A stretch of DNA of 51,905 nucleotides from Thermithiobacillus tepidarius DSM 3134 (GTDB taxonomy: Bacteria; Pseudomonadota; Gammaproteobacteria; Acidithiobacillales; Thermithiobacillaceae): NCBI RefSeq assembly GCF_000423825.1, contig NZ_AUIS01000018.1, positions 1-51,905 on the forward strand, given 5' to 3'. A model generated the notes under the pieces. That model was given only the letters and a program-made list of their open reading frames with translations. It ran no database searches and had not been told where the DNA came from. Positions 37,639 to 46,058 of this stretch are shown piece after piece. Every line of letters starts with the position of its first letter. The first letter of the stretch is position 1. Both the position numbers and the translations under genes were made by a program.

Positions 37639-38767
37639 TGTCCACCTCCACCATCATGCCCGGCCGCAGGAGACCGTTTGCCTGCTGCACGAGGATGCGC
37701 ACGGGCAGCCGCTGGGTGATCTTGGTGAAGGTGCCGCTCGGGTTCGGGTCCGGCAGCAGGGCGAACTGGCTGGTGGCGGCATGCCCGATGCGATAGACGG
37801 TGCCGCGGAACCGGCGGTCGGGATAGGCGTCCACATGGATGTCCACCGGCTGCCCGACCCGCAGCTTGGCGATTTGGGTTTCCTTGACGTTGGCTTCCAC
37901 CCAGATGTTGCGCGGGTCGAGCACCATGGCGATGCGCTGGCCGGGCGAGACGTGCTCGCCTCGCTGCACGAAGGTCATCACCGCCACGCCGTCCACCGGA
38001 CTGCGGATTGTATGCTCCTGCAGATTCACGCGCTGCCGCTGCAGCTCGGCGCGGATCTCGTCGGCCTGATGCTGCAGCACGGCCTGCTGGCGGTCCAGCA
38101 CCTGTACCTGGCGGCGGCTGCCGCCGGCGGCGCTGAGGGTCCCGCGGGCGGCATGCAGCTCCGCTTCGGCCTTGCGATAGGCCTGCTGCACCTGCTCGTA
38201 GGCGGTGCGGGCGTGTTCCATGTCCTGCTGAGGAATCATTTTCTGGGTCGCCAGCTCGCGGGCGCGCAGATAGTCGGCCTGGCTCTGGCGCAGCTGCGGC
38301 GCGAGTTCCGCCAAGGTGGCTTCGGCGGCGCTCAGGCGGCTGGCCTGGCTCTCGTACTGGCCCTGGGTCTCCTGGCCGGTCATGCCCTTTTGGGCGCGCA
38401 CCAGCTCCGCCTGCGCCAGGGTGGCCTGCAGCTTGGCTTCCAAGGCGGCTACCTGCAGGCGGGCTTCGCGTTCGTCCACCCGGGCCAGGATCTGCCCCCT
38501 GCGGATCCGATCGCCCTCGATGATGTCCAAATCGGTCAGTTGGCCGGCCACGCGGCTGCTGAGCACGATGACATCGCCGTCCACCCGCGCGTCGTCGGTA
38601 CCGACGTGGGTCACGCGGTGGTAGAGCCAAGCCCCCGCCCAGGCGAGGAGCAGCAATGCCGCCATGGCGGTCAGCCAGACGCGCCCGCGCCGGGAGCGGC
38701 CGAGGGGCACGAGTGCTGCACGCAGGCGGCGTTGCCTTGCTTCCGGGTGCGCTTCCGTTTCCGGCAT
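37619..38767 (-). CDS. emrA: HlyD/EmrA-type membrane fusion protein
   Basis: The 382-residue adaptor has an N-terminal membrane anchor (about 30-50, VWLTAMAALLLLAWAGAWLYHRV), a lipoyl/barrel-sandwich domain (VGTDDARVDGDVIVLSSRVAGQL), a long coiled-coil hairpin (about 110-250) and the returning half-motif NLQEHTIRSPVDGVAVMTFVQRGEHV. It connects the inner-membrane EmrB to an outer-membrane channel, which is not in this window. The frame starts earlier, but the ATG at 38767 with AAGG upstream fits. Confidence 0.92.
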   Translation of the reverse strand: MPETEAHPEARQRRLRAALVPLGRSRRGRVWLTAMAALLLLAWAGAWLYHRVTHVGTDDARVDGDVIVLSSRVAGQLTDLDIIEGDRIRRGQILARVDEREARLQVAALEAKLQATLAQAELVRAQKGMTGQETQGQYESQASRLSAAEATLAELAPQLRQSQADYLRARELATQKMIPQQDMEHARTAYEQVQQAYRKAEAELHAARGTLSAAGGSRRQVQVLDRQQAVLQHQADEIRAELQRQRVNLQEHTIRSPVDGVAVMTFVQRGEHVSPGQRIAMVLDPRNIWVEANVKETQIAKLRVGQPVDIHVDAYPDRRFRGTVYRIGHAATSQFALLPDPNPSGTFTKITQRLPVRILVQQANGLLRPGMMVEVDIDIRQH

Positions 38768-38784
38768 GGAGACCTTCAGGTTGT

Positions 38785-39225
38785 TCAGCTGAGTTCTTCT
38801 GTCCGGGCCTTGATGCGTTGGATGACTTCCATGCAGGTGGCCAGGTCCTGCACGGGAATGCCGTCGAGCAGTTCCGCGCGCAGTTCCGCGGCGGTTTGCC
38901 ACATCTGCTCCAAGGTGGCGTCGGCTTTCGGGCAGAGGTGCACCGTCTTGCTGCGCCGGTCATGGACCGCCTCGCGCCGCTCGATCCAGCCGTCGGCCGA
39001 CAGCCGGTCCAGCAGGCCGACCAGCGTGGGCCCCTCGATGCCGATGCGCTCGGCCAGTTCCTTCTGAGTCATGCCGTCGCGGTCTTTGGATAGGTACAGA
39101 AGGACCACCCACTTGGCCTGACTGAGGCCAAGCGGTTTGAGGCGCTGGTCCAGCTTGCTGCGCCAAGCGCGCGCGGTTTCGGCCAGCAGGATACCGAAAT
39201 TTTCCGGATTAAACGGTCGGGTCAT
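38785..39225 (-). CDS. MarR/SlyA-family transcriptional regulator
   Basis: The 146-residue winged-helix regulator shows QAKWVVLLYLSKDRDGMTQKELAERIGIEGPTLVGLLDRLSADGWIERREAVHDRRSKTVHLC, the MarR DNA-binding region, with RLS...DRR in the wing. It is the first gene of the operon and probably represses it, releasing DNA upon binding an aromatic ligand, as in the family. A SlyA-like palindrome lies just upstream of its start. The closest type by sequence is SlyA/MarR; the effector is unknown. Confidence 0.9.
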   Translation of the reverse strand: MTRPFNPENFGILLAETARAWRSKLDQRLKPLGLSQAKWVVLLYLSKDRDGMTQKELAERIGIEGPTLVGLLDRLSADGWIERREAVHDRRSKTVHLCPKADATLEQMWQTAAELRAELLDGIPVQDLATCMEVIQRIKARTEELS

Positions 39226-39242
39226 GGGCGCAGCGCATCTGG

Positions 39243-39264
39243 TTGAATGCTAGCAAGCTATCAA
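39243..39264. promoter_or_regulatory. SlyA/MarR-type operator
   Basis: The 22-base site TTGAATGCTAGCAAGCTATC, ending AA, is an imperfect palindrome with 16 symmetric bases. Its core TAGCAAGCTA (39251-39260) matches the centre of the known SlyA box TTAGCAAGCTAA. It lies 17 bases before the marR start and would cover that promoter, suggesting autoregulation of the marR-emrA-emrB-usp operon. Confidence 0.6.
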
Positions 39265-39610
39265 TTTGCGCGGCTCCGGTCAATCCGGTATTGCGGCTCC
39301 CTGAGTTGGGCTTGTGCCACAGTCGCATTTCTTCTCCGGGTCTCGGGCTGCATCTATGGCCTGTGGCTCATTATGCCGAGTGCCGGGCCAAAGGCTATCC
39401 AATGGAGGTCTTAATTTCCCCGAACGACGGATGATGCTTGCTACCAAAGTAGCGCTGGCTCCGGCCTCGAGCTTTTGTATAGTAAGCGGAGCTGCTGCTG
39501 CACGCAGCAGGTTCGGGTGCCCCCGGCGCCAGCATCGCGGAACAGGTTTGCCGCGGGGCGTGCGCCGGCCGCTTGGCGTTGGGGCGGGTAGCGGTTATCC
39601 TGCAAGTTCC
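39265..39610. other. Intergenic region without a recognised gene
   Basis: This 346-base stretch lies between the marR operator and the EEP hydrolase gene. The hydrolase frame is open through much of it, but the translation looks random and no ribosome-binding site supports an earlier start. TATAGT at 39478-39483 could be a -10 box for the hydrolase gene; no good -35 element accompanies it. Confidence 0.45.
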
Positions 39611-40423
39611 ATGAGAACGCCGATGCTCACATCTGCAGATACGCAGCCGGAAGAGTTCAGGATTCTGACCTACAACATCCAGGTAGGCATCGGCTCGCAC
39701 CGCTTGCGCCACATGATCCTGCACGGCTGGCGCTACGTCATGCCGCATGGCCAGACGATCCGCAACCTGGAGCGCATCAGCAGGCAGATTCGCGAATACG
39801 ACATCGTGGGCCTGAACGAGGCGGACGCGGGTTCCTTTCGCACGCGCTACCTGAACCAGGCGCATTTCCTGGCCAACAAGGCCGGCTACCCCTACTGGGA
39901 GCAGCTGGTGACCCGCGACCTCGGCCACTTCGCCCAGCACACCAACAGCGCACTGAGCCGCTTTCCCACGGAAAAGGTGCTGCGCCACCGGCTGCCGAGC
40001 CTGATGGACGGCCGCGGCGTGCTGGAGCTGCACTATCGGGTGCATGGTCGCCTGCTGGTGGTGCTGGTGACCCACCTCGGCCTGCGGCGCGGCGCACGCC
40101 TGCTGCAGATGCGCTACCTGGCCAGGATCGTCAACCAGTATCCAAGCGTGGTGCTCATGGGCGACTTCAACTGCGTCGCCCATTCCGAGGAGATGGCCTG
40201 GCTCCTGAGCCACACCCATCTGCAAGCGCCGCAGCACTGTCCCGTGACCTTTCCCAGCTGGCGTCCCGTGGTGGCCCTGGATCACATTCTGGCCAGCGAA
40301 GATCTCGACATCCAGGAGGTCACCGTCATTCCCGAACCCCTGTCCGACCATCTCGCCCTGGGCGCACGCCTGCGCTGGCGCGCGCCGCAGGAGGAGCCGG
40401 CCGGGCGGGAGCTCGCGGGTTAG
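39611..40423 (+). CDS. Endonuclease/exonuclease/phosphatase (EEP) family hydrolase
   Basis: The 270-residue protein has the EEP fold of DNase I-like and sphingomyelinase-like enzymes: RILTYNIQVGIGSHRL with the first Asn, DIVGLNEAD with the metal-binding glutamate, VVLMGDFNC with the catalytic Asp-Asn pair, and PLSDHLALGARL with the terminal Asp-His. No signal peptide is seen. The substrate could be nucleic acid, a phospholipid or a phosphorylated metabolite. The ATG at 39611 is chosen; 39623 is an alternative. Its end overlaps the msrQ gene on the other strand by 98 bases. Confidence 0.88.
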   Translation: MRTPMLTSADTQPEEFRILTYNIQVGIGSHRLRHMILHGWRYVMPHGQTIRNLERISRQIREYDIVGLNEADAGSFRTRYLNQAHFLANKAGYPYWEQLVTRDLGHFAQHTNSALSRFPTEKVLRHRLPSLMDGRGVLELHYRVHGRLLVVLVTHLGLRRGARLLQMRYLARIVNQYPSVVLMGDFNCVAHSEEMAWLLSHTHLQAPQHCPVTFPSWRPVVALDHILASEDLDIQEVTVIPEPLSDHLALGARLRWRAPQEEPAGRELAG

Positions 40424-41030
40424 CAATGCCCTGCGGCCGGCGCGCGCCCGCCGCGCCCTTCCAGTGGCGCAGCAGGCGGAAGCCGAGCAGCATGCCCAGG
40501 ATGGCGGCATAAAGCAGCGGCTGCGCGAGATCCGCTTTCACCAGCCACAGGTAATGAAGCACCCCGCCGATGGCGCTGGCATAGACCAGCCGGTGCAGTC
40601 GTACCCAGCGCTTGCCCAGGCGCCGTATCATGCCCGTGGTGGAGGTGGCGGCCAGCGGAATGAGCAGGACGAAGCTGAGAAAGCCTGCGGTGATGAAGGG
40701 CCGTTCCGGAATGTCCGCCAGAATGCTGCGCCAGTCGAAGAACTGGTCGAGCCAGACATAGGTGGTGAAGTGCAGGCAGGCGTAGAAGAAGGCATAAAGC
40801 CCGAGCATGCGGCGCAGCTTCATAGGCCATTGCCAGCCGCTCAGCCGGCGCAGGGGCGTGGCCGTCAGGCTCAGCAGCAGGAAAATCAGCGTCCAGTCGC
40901 CGGTCGAATGGGTGATGGCCTCGATGGGATTGGCGCCGAGCTGGTCGGCGTAGAAGTCGACGACGAGCTGCGCCAGCGGGACCAGGCTGGCGGTGAAGAC
41001 GCCCAGTTTGAGCCAGAAGATCGGTTTCAC
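40326..41030 (-). CDS. msrQ: Heme-binding membrane subunit MsrQ of methionine sulfoxide reductase
   Basis: MsrQ (YedZ) passes electrons from the respiratory chain to periplasmic MsrP, which repairs oxidised methionines. The 234-residue protein shows about six membrane segments and the family signatures THSTGDWTLIFLLLSLTATPLR, RRMLGLYAFFYACLHFTTYVW and WVRLHRLVYASAIGGVLHYLW, with heme-ligand histidines. It starts with GTG overlapping the msrP stop as TAGTG. The last 35 residues are a low-complexity Ala/Pro/Arg tail that runs 98 bases into the convergent hydrolase gene. Confidence 0.92.
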   Translation of the reverse strand: MKPIFWLKLGVFTASLVPLAQLVVDFYADQLGANPIEAITHSTGDWTLIFLLLSLTATPLRRLSGWQWPMKLRRMLGLYAFFYACLHFTTYVWLDQFFDWRSILADIPERPFITAGFLSFVLLIPLAATSTTGMIRRLGKRWVRLHRLVYASAIGGVLHYLWLVKADLAQPLLYAAILGMLLGFRLLRHWKGAAGARRPQGIANPRAPARPAPPAARASAGVRPGRDGRTGVRE

Positions 41031-41992
41031 TAGAAATACTTCTTGAGGTCCATGCCCCGGTACAGATGGGCTACCTGCTCGCCGTAGCCGTTGAAGAGCA
41101 GGGTCGGGCGTTTGCGGAACTCGCCGATGCGCCGCTCGCGCTTCTGGCTCCAGCGCGGGTGGTCCACGTCCGGATTGACGTTGGAGTAGAAACCGTACTC
41201 GCCGGGGGAGGCGCGCATCCAGGTGCTGGACGGCTGCTGGGCCACGAAGCGGATGCGCACGATGCTCTTCGGCCCCTTGAAACCGTACTTCCAGGGCACC
41301 ACCAGGCGCAACGGCGCGCCATTTTGATTGGGCAGGGTCCGGCCGTAGAGGCCGACGGCCAGGAGGGTGAGCGGGTGCATGGCTTCGTCCAGGCGCAGGC
41401 CGTCCACGTAGGGCCAGGGCAGCACGTCGCGGCGCTGGCCGGGCATCTGCCGGGGATCGTAGAGGGTGATGAAGGCCACGTACTTGGCCTGGCCGAGCGG
41501 CTCCGCCTGCTTGATGAGCGCATTCAGAGGCAGGCCGATCCAGGGAATGACCATGGACCAACCCTCCACGCAGCGCATGCGGTAGATGCGCTCCTCCAAC
41601 GGGGCGAGCTTCAGGATCTCGTCAATGTCGTAAACGCGCGGGTGCTTGACCAGGCCTTCGACACTGACGGTCCAGGGGCGGGTACGCAGATTCCCGGCCA
41701 GTTTGGCGGGCGCTTCCTTGCTGGTGCCAAACTCGTAGAAGTTGTTGTAGGTGGTAATGTCCTTGAAGGGGGTGGGCTTTTCGCTGGTGCTGTAGGGGCT
41801 GCGGCGGACCCCGGCCAGCGGCGTGGTGGCCTGCGCCGCGGCGGCGCTGGCGAGGAGGCCGGGCAGTAGCAGGCCGCCGGCCACCCCGGCCGCCGCCACC
41901 GCGCTGTGCTTCAGGAAACGGCGGCGGTCGAGGTACAGCGATTCGGGCGTGATCTCGCTGCCTTGGATGTCGTCGGGCCGTTTGATCAGCAT
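41030..41992 (-). CDS. msrP: Periplasmic molybdopterin-dependent methionine sulfoxide reductase MsrP
   Basis: MsrP reduces methionine sulfoxide in periplasmic proteins, with MsrQ as its electron donor. The 320-residue precursor has a twin-arginine signal (RRRFLK, 23-28) followed by [21 protein letters not shown], and the molybdenum-binding cysteine C141 in [31 protein letters not shown] is a conserved sulfite-oxidase-fold segment. Length and order msrP-msrQ are normal. A TATACT box lies about 50 bases upstream (complement of 42038-42043). Confidence 0.95.
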   Translation of the reverse strand: MLIKRPDDIQGSEITPESLYLDRRRFLKHSAVAAAGVAGGLLLPGLLASAAAAQATTPLAGVRRSPYSTSEKPTPFKDITTYNNFYEFGTSKEAPAKLAGNLRTRPWTVSVEGLVKHPRVYDIDEILKLAPLEERIYRMRCVEGWSMVIPWIGLPLNALIKQAEPLGQAKYVAFITLYDPRQMPGQRRDVLPWPYVDGLRLDEAMHPLTLLAVGLYGRTLPNQNGAPLRLVVPWKYGFKGPKSIVRIRFVAQQPSSTWMRASPGEYGFYSNVNPDVDHPRWSQKRERRIGEFRKRPTLLFNGYGEQVAHLYRGMDLKKYF

Positions 41993-42081
41993 GGCTCCCT
42001 CCTGCGCCTGAAAAGTGGTCGTTCTTTACTGGGTTCAAGTATAGATCGATTTTAAAGTCGCAGGTTCCGTCGGGGCGGAGG

Positions 42082-42504
42082 CTAGGCGGGTGGGAAGGGA
42101 AGCTGCGGGGGGCGGCGGTCACGCGTCAGTGGGCGTCGGCATTGCGTCGGGTGGGCCGTCGCCCAGGCCTCCGCCATCTCCATGTAGGCGGGCACGCCCG
42201 TTTCCCAGTAGAAGAGCGCCTGGTCCCATTCCTCGACGGCCGGCGCGCCGGCCTCTGCCACCACCGCCGCCATCATGGCCGATAGGATCACCCGCGCCGC
42301 CGCCTTTTTCTCCAATTGCGTGATCTGCCGCCAGACGTCGGGAAAGAAGTAGTTGCGCACCAAGTCGGGCCGGCTCGGCAGCAGCATGCTCAGCACCTTT
42401 TTCAGGGTGCGGTGGGCCTCGCCCCAACTGCCGACCAGATCCGAGGCGATGAGCTTGTGGATTTCGGCGCGGCCCTTGGCGGTGACCATGGCATCGATGG
42501 CCAT
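42082..42504 (-). CDS. Hypothetical helical protein, 140 aa
   Basis: I do not recognise this protein. It is mostly helical, with no signal peptide: MAIDAMVTAKGRAEIHKLIASD, then a basic amphipathic region (RTLKKVLSMLL), then KKAAARVILSAMMAAVVAEAG, and a Pro/Arg-rich tail (about 120-140). The ATG at 42504 is 2 bases after the stop codon of the small lipoprotein gene, so the two are probably co-translated. The open frame runs upstream through other genes, which I take to be fortuitous. Confidence 0.55.
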   Translation of the reverse strand: MAIDAMVTAKGRAEIHKLIASDLVGSWGEAHRTLKKVLSMLLPSRPDLVRNYFFPDVWRQITQLEKKAAARVILSAMMAAVVAEAGAPAVEEWDQALFYWETGVPAYMEMAEAWATAHPTQCRRPLTRDRRPPQLPFPPA

Positions 42505-42506
42505 GA

Positions 42507-42668
42507 TCAGCCCCGCTTGCCGGCCGGGCGCGCGCCGGATACGGGATGCACGCCGGTTTTCTGCATGACCTGGCCGGGCGCCGTCTGCTTCTTGATCTGC
42601 CCCGGCGGGATGGCGCAGGCGCTCAGGGTGAAGGCGGCCAGAATGGCGAACGGCGCGTTTCTCTTCAT
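42507..42668 (-). CDS. Small lipoprotein, 53 aa
   Basis: The product has a short basic start, a hydrophobic segment and a lipobox LSAC (cysteine 17), followed by a Pro/Gln/Lys-rich mature part (IPPGQIKKQTAPGQVMQKTG). It resembles tiny PPGQxKK-containing lipoproteins seen in proteobacteria, of unknown role. The ATG at 42668 (not 42698) gives the normal signal peptide. It lies directly upstream of the 42082 gene on the same strand. Confidence 0.6.
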   Translation of the reverse strand: MKRNAPFAILAAFTLSACAIPPGQIKKQTAPGQVMQKTGVHPVSGARPAGKRG

Positions 42669-42814
42669 GCGAGGCTCTCTCGTTGGACACCGGGTCACAG
42701 CTTAGCATCATGCCGGCCCGCCTGCACCGGCCGCTCTTGGTCCGATGACAGGCGCACCGGGCGCGCGGCAAGATGGCGCAATGGCAAATGCAGTATCCAG
42801 ACGGAGGTGACCCG

Positions 42815-43288
42815 ATGAAAAGCTGGCAGGAGGCGATCAAGGACGGGGCGGTGTCCGGCGGCATGGCCGGGGTGGTCATGAATCTGGCCACGGCGGCGGC
42901 CGGCCAGGTGGAGACCGGCCACGCTGCGGCAACCCTCAACGCGGTCAGCCACAGCCTCTGGGGCGATGAAGCCGCCCGGGAGGATGGCGTGTCCGCCAAG
43001 TACACCCTGAACGGCCTGGCCCTGAACGAAGGCGCGACCGTCATGTGGGCCACGGTCTACGAAAAGCTCTTCGGCCACTACGCCGACCGCGGCCAGGTCC
43101 CCATGGCGCTGTTGGGGGGCGCGGCGGTGGCCGGAATCGCCTACGTGGTCGACTACCATCTGGTGCCCAAGCGCCTGACGCCGGGCTACGAAAAGCGCCT
43201 GTCCAAGCGCGGCCTGGGCGCGCTCTACGGCGTGCTGGCGCTCAGCCTGGCGCTGGGCGGGCTGCTGAAGCGCAAGCGTCCTGCCTGA
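42815..43288 (+). CDS. Hypothetical membrane protein, 157 aa
   Basis: I do not recognise a named family. The N-terminal part (1-35) is glycine-rich and amphipathic (AIKDGAVSGGMAGVVMNLATAAAGQ), and two clear hydrophobic segments lie near the end (about 98-115, VPMALLGGAAVAGIAYVVDY, and 135-150, LGALYGVLALSLALGGLL), with a basic C terminus (KRKRPA). GGAGGTGA precedes the ATG at 42815; an in-frame ATG at 42773 is less well supported. It is convergent with the next gene, 2 bases apart. Confidence 0.7.
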   Translation: MKSWQEAIKDGAVSGGMAGVVMNLATAAAGQVETGHAAATLNAVSHSLWGDEAAREDGVSAKYTLNGLALNEGATVMWATVYEKLFGHYADRGQVPMALLGGAAVAGIAYVVDYHLVPKRLTPGYEKRLSKRGLGALYGVLALSLALGGLLKRKRPA

Positions 43289-43290
43289 GC

Positions 43291-44448
43291 TCAAAAGCCG
43301 AAGATGCGCCGCAGCGACTTGACCGGGTTGTCTGGTTCGGCGCCGTCCCGGGGCGGCGTGGGCCTGGCCTCGTCGGTGCTTGCGTCCGCGGCGGCGCTGT
43401 CCATGCCCAGCATGGCCATGCCGGTGGACTTCAGGCGCACGTGCGCGGTCCAGAGCGGACTCTTCGGCCGCGGCGGCTGGGCCAGATGCAGATCCTCGCC
43501 GTAGGCCACGAGACGCAGCATGGCGCCCTGGGCATCCTTGAAGATGCCCTGGGGAATGGCGCACTCGGTGGTGGTGGGCGCCAGCACGGCCTTCTCCCGG
43601 ATGAAGCGGCGCACGTCCTCGCTGGGCAGGTAGTCCAGCAGCCCGAAGCCGGTGTCCGGCACTTCGCTGGAGTTCCAGATGACCATGTCGCCGCCCGTGG
43701 TGCTGCCCATGGCCTGGGCGAAGTAGCCGATGGCGGTGGGGATGCCGCGCCACTGGACGCGGATGCTGTCGCCGAGGCCGCCTTGCAGGGCGGTGAACTC
43801 CACCGGCGCCATGAAGTCCTGCTGCGCTCCCAGGGTGAAGCGGATGTCCGGCATGTAGTTGCCGTGGACGAAGTGCTCGCCCTGCAAGGAGCCGCTGGCG
43901 GGCACGTCCCGGCGGTGCTGTTCGTTGGGCCACTCGGCATGGGCCCAGCCGGCCCGCGCTCCCGGCGCGAAGGCCCGGGAGCCGCTGCGCCCCGCCAGGG
44001 TCTTGCCCAGGGCCGTGGGGCTCATCTGCGCGGTATCGATGACGCGCGGCTGCCCGGCGCGCACCGTCGCGCCGCAGCCCCAGTACAGCAGCATGCGTGC
44101 TTTGGGCCGTTCCGCCTGGCCCGGCAGGCCGGGCACGCCCGGCGCTGCGCGGGCCTGCGTCGGGGGCAGCAGGGGCAGGGTGGGACCCATGCCCAGGCCG
44201 GGCGGCACGTCATGGGTGGCCTGCGGGTCGGCGGGCAGGGCGCGTGGGGCGTCGAGCTGAAGCAGCAGGTTGCGCTGCGGTCCGGACGGTATCCCCGCCA
44301 TGCGGCCCAGCATGTCGCCCATGCCGGGCAGGCTCTGATTCTGAGTCTCGATGCTCATCCAGTATTGGGTGGGCGGCGCGGCGCCGGCGGCGGCCGGCAG
44401 GAGCGCGGCCCCGCAGAGAATGGCAAAGCCCAGGCTGTGTCTGCTCAT
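43291..44448 (-). CDS. Secreted hypothetical protein, 385 aa
   Basis: The precursor has a clear signal peptide (about 1-23, MSRHSLGFAILCGAALLPAAAGA). The mature protein begins YWMSIETQNQSLPGMGDMLGRMAG, has a Pro/Leu-rich middle (about 75-115), a compact LYWGCGATV (about 122), HFVHGNYMPDIRFTLG and APTTTECAIPQGIF with a second cysteine, and an acidic Asp/Ala tail before LRRIFGF. It is probably periplasmic or surface-attached with one possible disulfide. I see no catalytic motif. CAGGAGGGGAAG precedes the ATG. The open frame extends far upstream inside gcvPB and is ignored there. Confidence 0.8.
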   Translation of the reverse strand: MSRHSLGFAILCGAALLPAAAGAAPPTQYWMSIETQNQSLPGMGDMLGRMAGIPSGPQRNLLLQLDAPRALPADPQATHDVPPGLGMGPTLPLLPPTQARAAPGVPGLPGQAERPKARMLLYWGCGATVRAGQPRVIDTAQMSPTALGKTLAGRSGSRAFAPGARAGWAHAEWPNEQHRRDVPASGSLQGEHFVHGNYMPDIRFTLGAQQDFMAPVEFTALQGGLGDSIRVQWRGIPTAIGYFAQAMGSTTGGDMVIWNSSEVPDTGFGLLDYLPSEDVRRFIREKAVLAPTTTECAIPQGIFKDAQGAMLRLVAYGEDLHLAQPPRPKSPLWTAHVRLKSTGMAMLGMDSAAADASTDEARPTPPRDGAEPDNPVKSLRRIFGF

Positions 44449-44542
44449 CTTCCCCTCCTGTGCGGACGGGCCGGCCCGCCCGTCCCACCCGTTTGCCGTC
44501 GATAATGTCAGTATAGTGCACGGCAGCCGAGCGACACGGCGC

Positions 44543-44570
44543 AAAAAAAGACGGCCGCGCAGGCCGTCTT
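44543..44570 (-). terminator. Rho-independent terminator of the gcv operon
   Basis: On the minus strand AAGACGGCC pairs with GGCCGTCTT around a short loop, and seven T residues follow. It lies about 30 bases after the gcvPB stop codon and ends the glycine cleavage transcript. Confidence 0.93.
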
Positions 44571-44600
44571 GAGGTGCCCATGGCACGGGGGAGTCTCGTG

Positions 44601-46049
44601 TCAGCCCCGGTAGGCCAGATCCAGTTCCTTGGCCGCCTTGACGTCGTCCAGGCGCCGCACCGGCAAGGTGTAGGGAGCGCCCTTGACCATGGCGGCATCG
44701 CGGCGGGCCTCGTCGAGGATGGTCCGCATGACGCGCACGAACTCGTCCAGGGCCTCCTTGGCCTCGGTCTCGGTGGGCTCGATGAGCAAGCACTCGGGCA
44801 CCAAGAGCGGGAAATAGGTGGTGGGCGCGTGAATGCCGTAGTCCAGCAGGCGCTTGGCCACGTCCAGGGCGCGCACGCCGGTTTCCTTGGCCAGCTTTTC
44901 CAGGGTGACGATGAACTCGTGGGTGGCGCGGCGCTCGGGGTAGGCCAGGTCGAAGCCGGCCTTGCCGAGCTCGGCCATCAGGTAGTTGGCGTTCAGCGTG
45001 GCGAACTCGGCCACCTGGTGCATGCCTTCGCGGCCCAGCAGGCGGGCGTAGACATAGGCGCGCAGCAGCACGCCCACGTTGCCCATGTGGGCCGACAGGC
45101 GACCGATGCTCTGCGGCCGCTCGGCCTCGGTGAGCAGGCGGTAGCCGCCGTCCTTGTCGCGGGCCACCAGCGGGATGGGCAGGAAGGGCTCCAGACGCTT
45201 GCTCACGCCCACCGGACCGGCGCCGGGACCGCCGCCGCCGTGGGGCGTGGAGAAGGTCTTGTGCAGGTTCATGTGGATGACGTCGAAGCCCATGTCGCCG
45301 GGCTTGACCTTGCCCAGGATGGCGTTGAGGTTGGCGCCGTCGTAGTAGGTCAGGCCGCCGGCTTCGTGGATGATCTTCTGGATGGCGACGATCTTGCGCT
45401 CGAAGACGCCCAGGGTGGACGGGTTGGTCAGCATGAGCCCGGCGGTTTGCGGGCCGACGGCGGCCTTCAGGGCTTCCAGGTCCACGTCGCCTTGGTCGTC
45501 GGTGGGGATCTCGCGCACGGTGTAGCCGCACATGATGGCGGTGGCCGGGTTGGTGCCGTGGGCGGCGTCGGGCACCAGGATCTCGGTGCGCGCCGTGTCG
45601 CCGCGGGCGTCATGGTAGGCGCGGATCATGGCCACGCCGGCGAACTCGCCCTGGGCGCCGGCGGCCGGCGTCAGGCTCACCGCCGCCATGCCGGTGACGT
45701 CCTTGAGATATTCCTGCAGCTCGTAGAGGGTCGCCAGCAGGCCTTGGCCGGTGCTGGCCGGCGCGTGGGGATGGCGGCTCAGGAAGCCGGGCAGCAGGGC
45801 CAGCGTGTTGCAGGCCCGCGGGTTGTACTTCATGGTGCAGGAACCCAGCGGATAGAACTGGGTGTCGATGGAGAAGTTCTGCTGTGACAGGCGCGTGTAA
45901 TGGCGCACCGCCTGCAGCTCCGAGACTTCGGGCAGGCGGGGCTTGGAGCGGCGCCGGAACTGCTCGGGGATGTCGCTGGTGTCCGCCTTCTCCCGCAGGG
46001 CCTGGGCGGTGTTCACGCGGCCGGCTTTGGCATGTTCGAAAATCAGCAT
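44601..46049 (-). CDS. gcvPB: Glycine dehydrogenase (decarboxylating) subunit 2, GcvPB
   Basis: With GcvPA it forms the PLP-dependent P-protein that decarboxylates glycine and passes the aminomethyl group to lipoylated GcvH. The 482-residue protein has the PLP lysine in [30 protein letters not shown], and the C-terminal THEFIVTL. Length is typical for the two-subunit type. gcvPA ends 9 bases upstream. That P-protein is two genes here is the normal split form, not a broken gene. Confidence 0.96.
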   Translation of the reverse strand: MLIFEHAKAGRVNTAQALREKADTSDIPEQFRRRSKPRLPEVSELQAVRHYTRLSQQNFSIDTQFYPLGSCTMKYNPRACNTLALLPGFLSRHPHAPASTGQGLLATLYELQEYLKDVTGMAAVSLTPAAGAQGEFAGVAMIRAYHDARGDTARTEILVPDAAHGTNPATAIMCGYTVREIPTDDQGDVDLEALKAAVGPQTAGLMLTNPSTLGVFERKIVAIQKIIHEAGGLTYYDGANLNAILGKVKPGDMGFDVIHMNLHKTFSTPHGGGGPGAGPVGVSKRLEPFLPIPLVARDKDGGYRLLTEAERPQSIGRLSAHMGNVGVLLRAYVYARLLGREGMHQVAEFATLNANYLMAELGKAGFDLAYPERRATHEFIVTLEKLAKETGVRALDVAKRLLDYGIHAPTTYFPLLVPECLLIEPTETEAKEALDEFVRVMRTILDEARRDAAMVKGAPYTLPVRRLDDVKAAKELDLAYRG

Positions 46050-46058
46050 GGATTCTTC

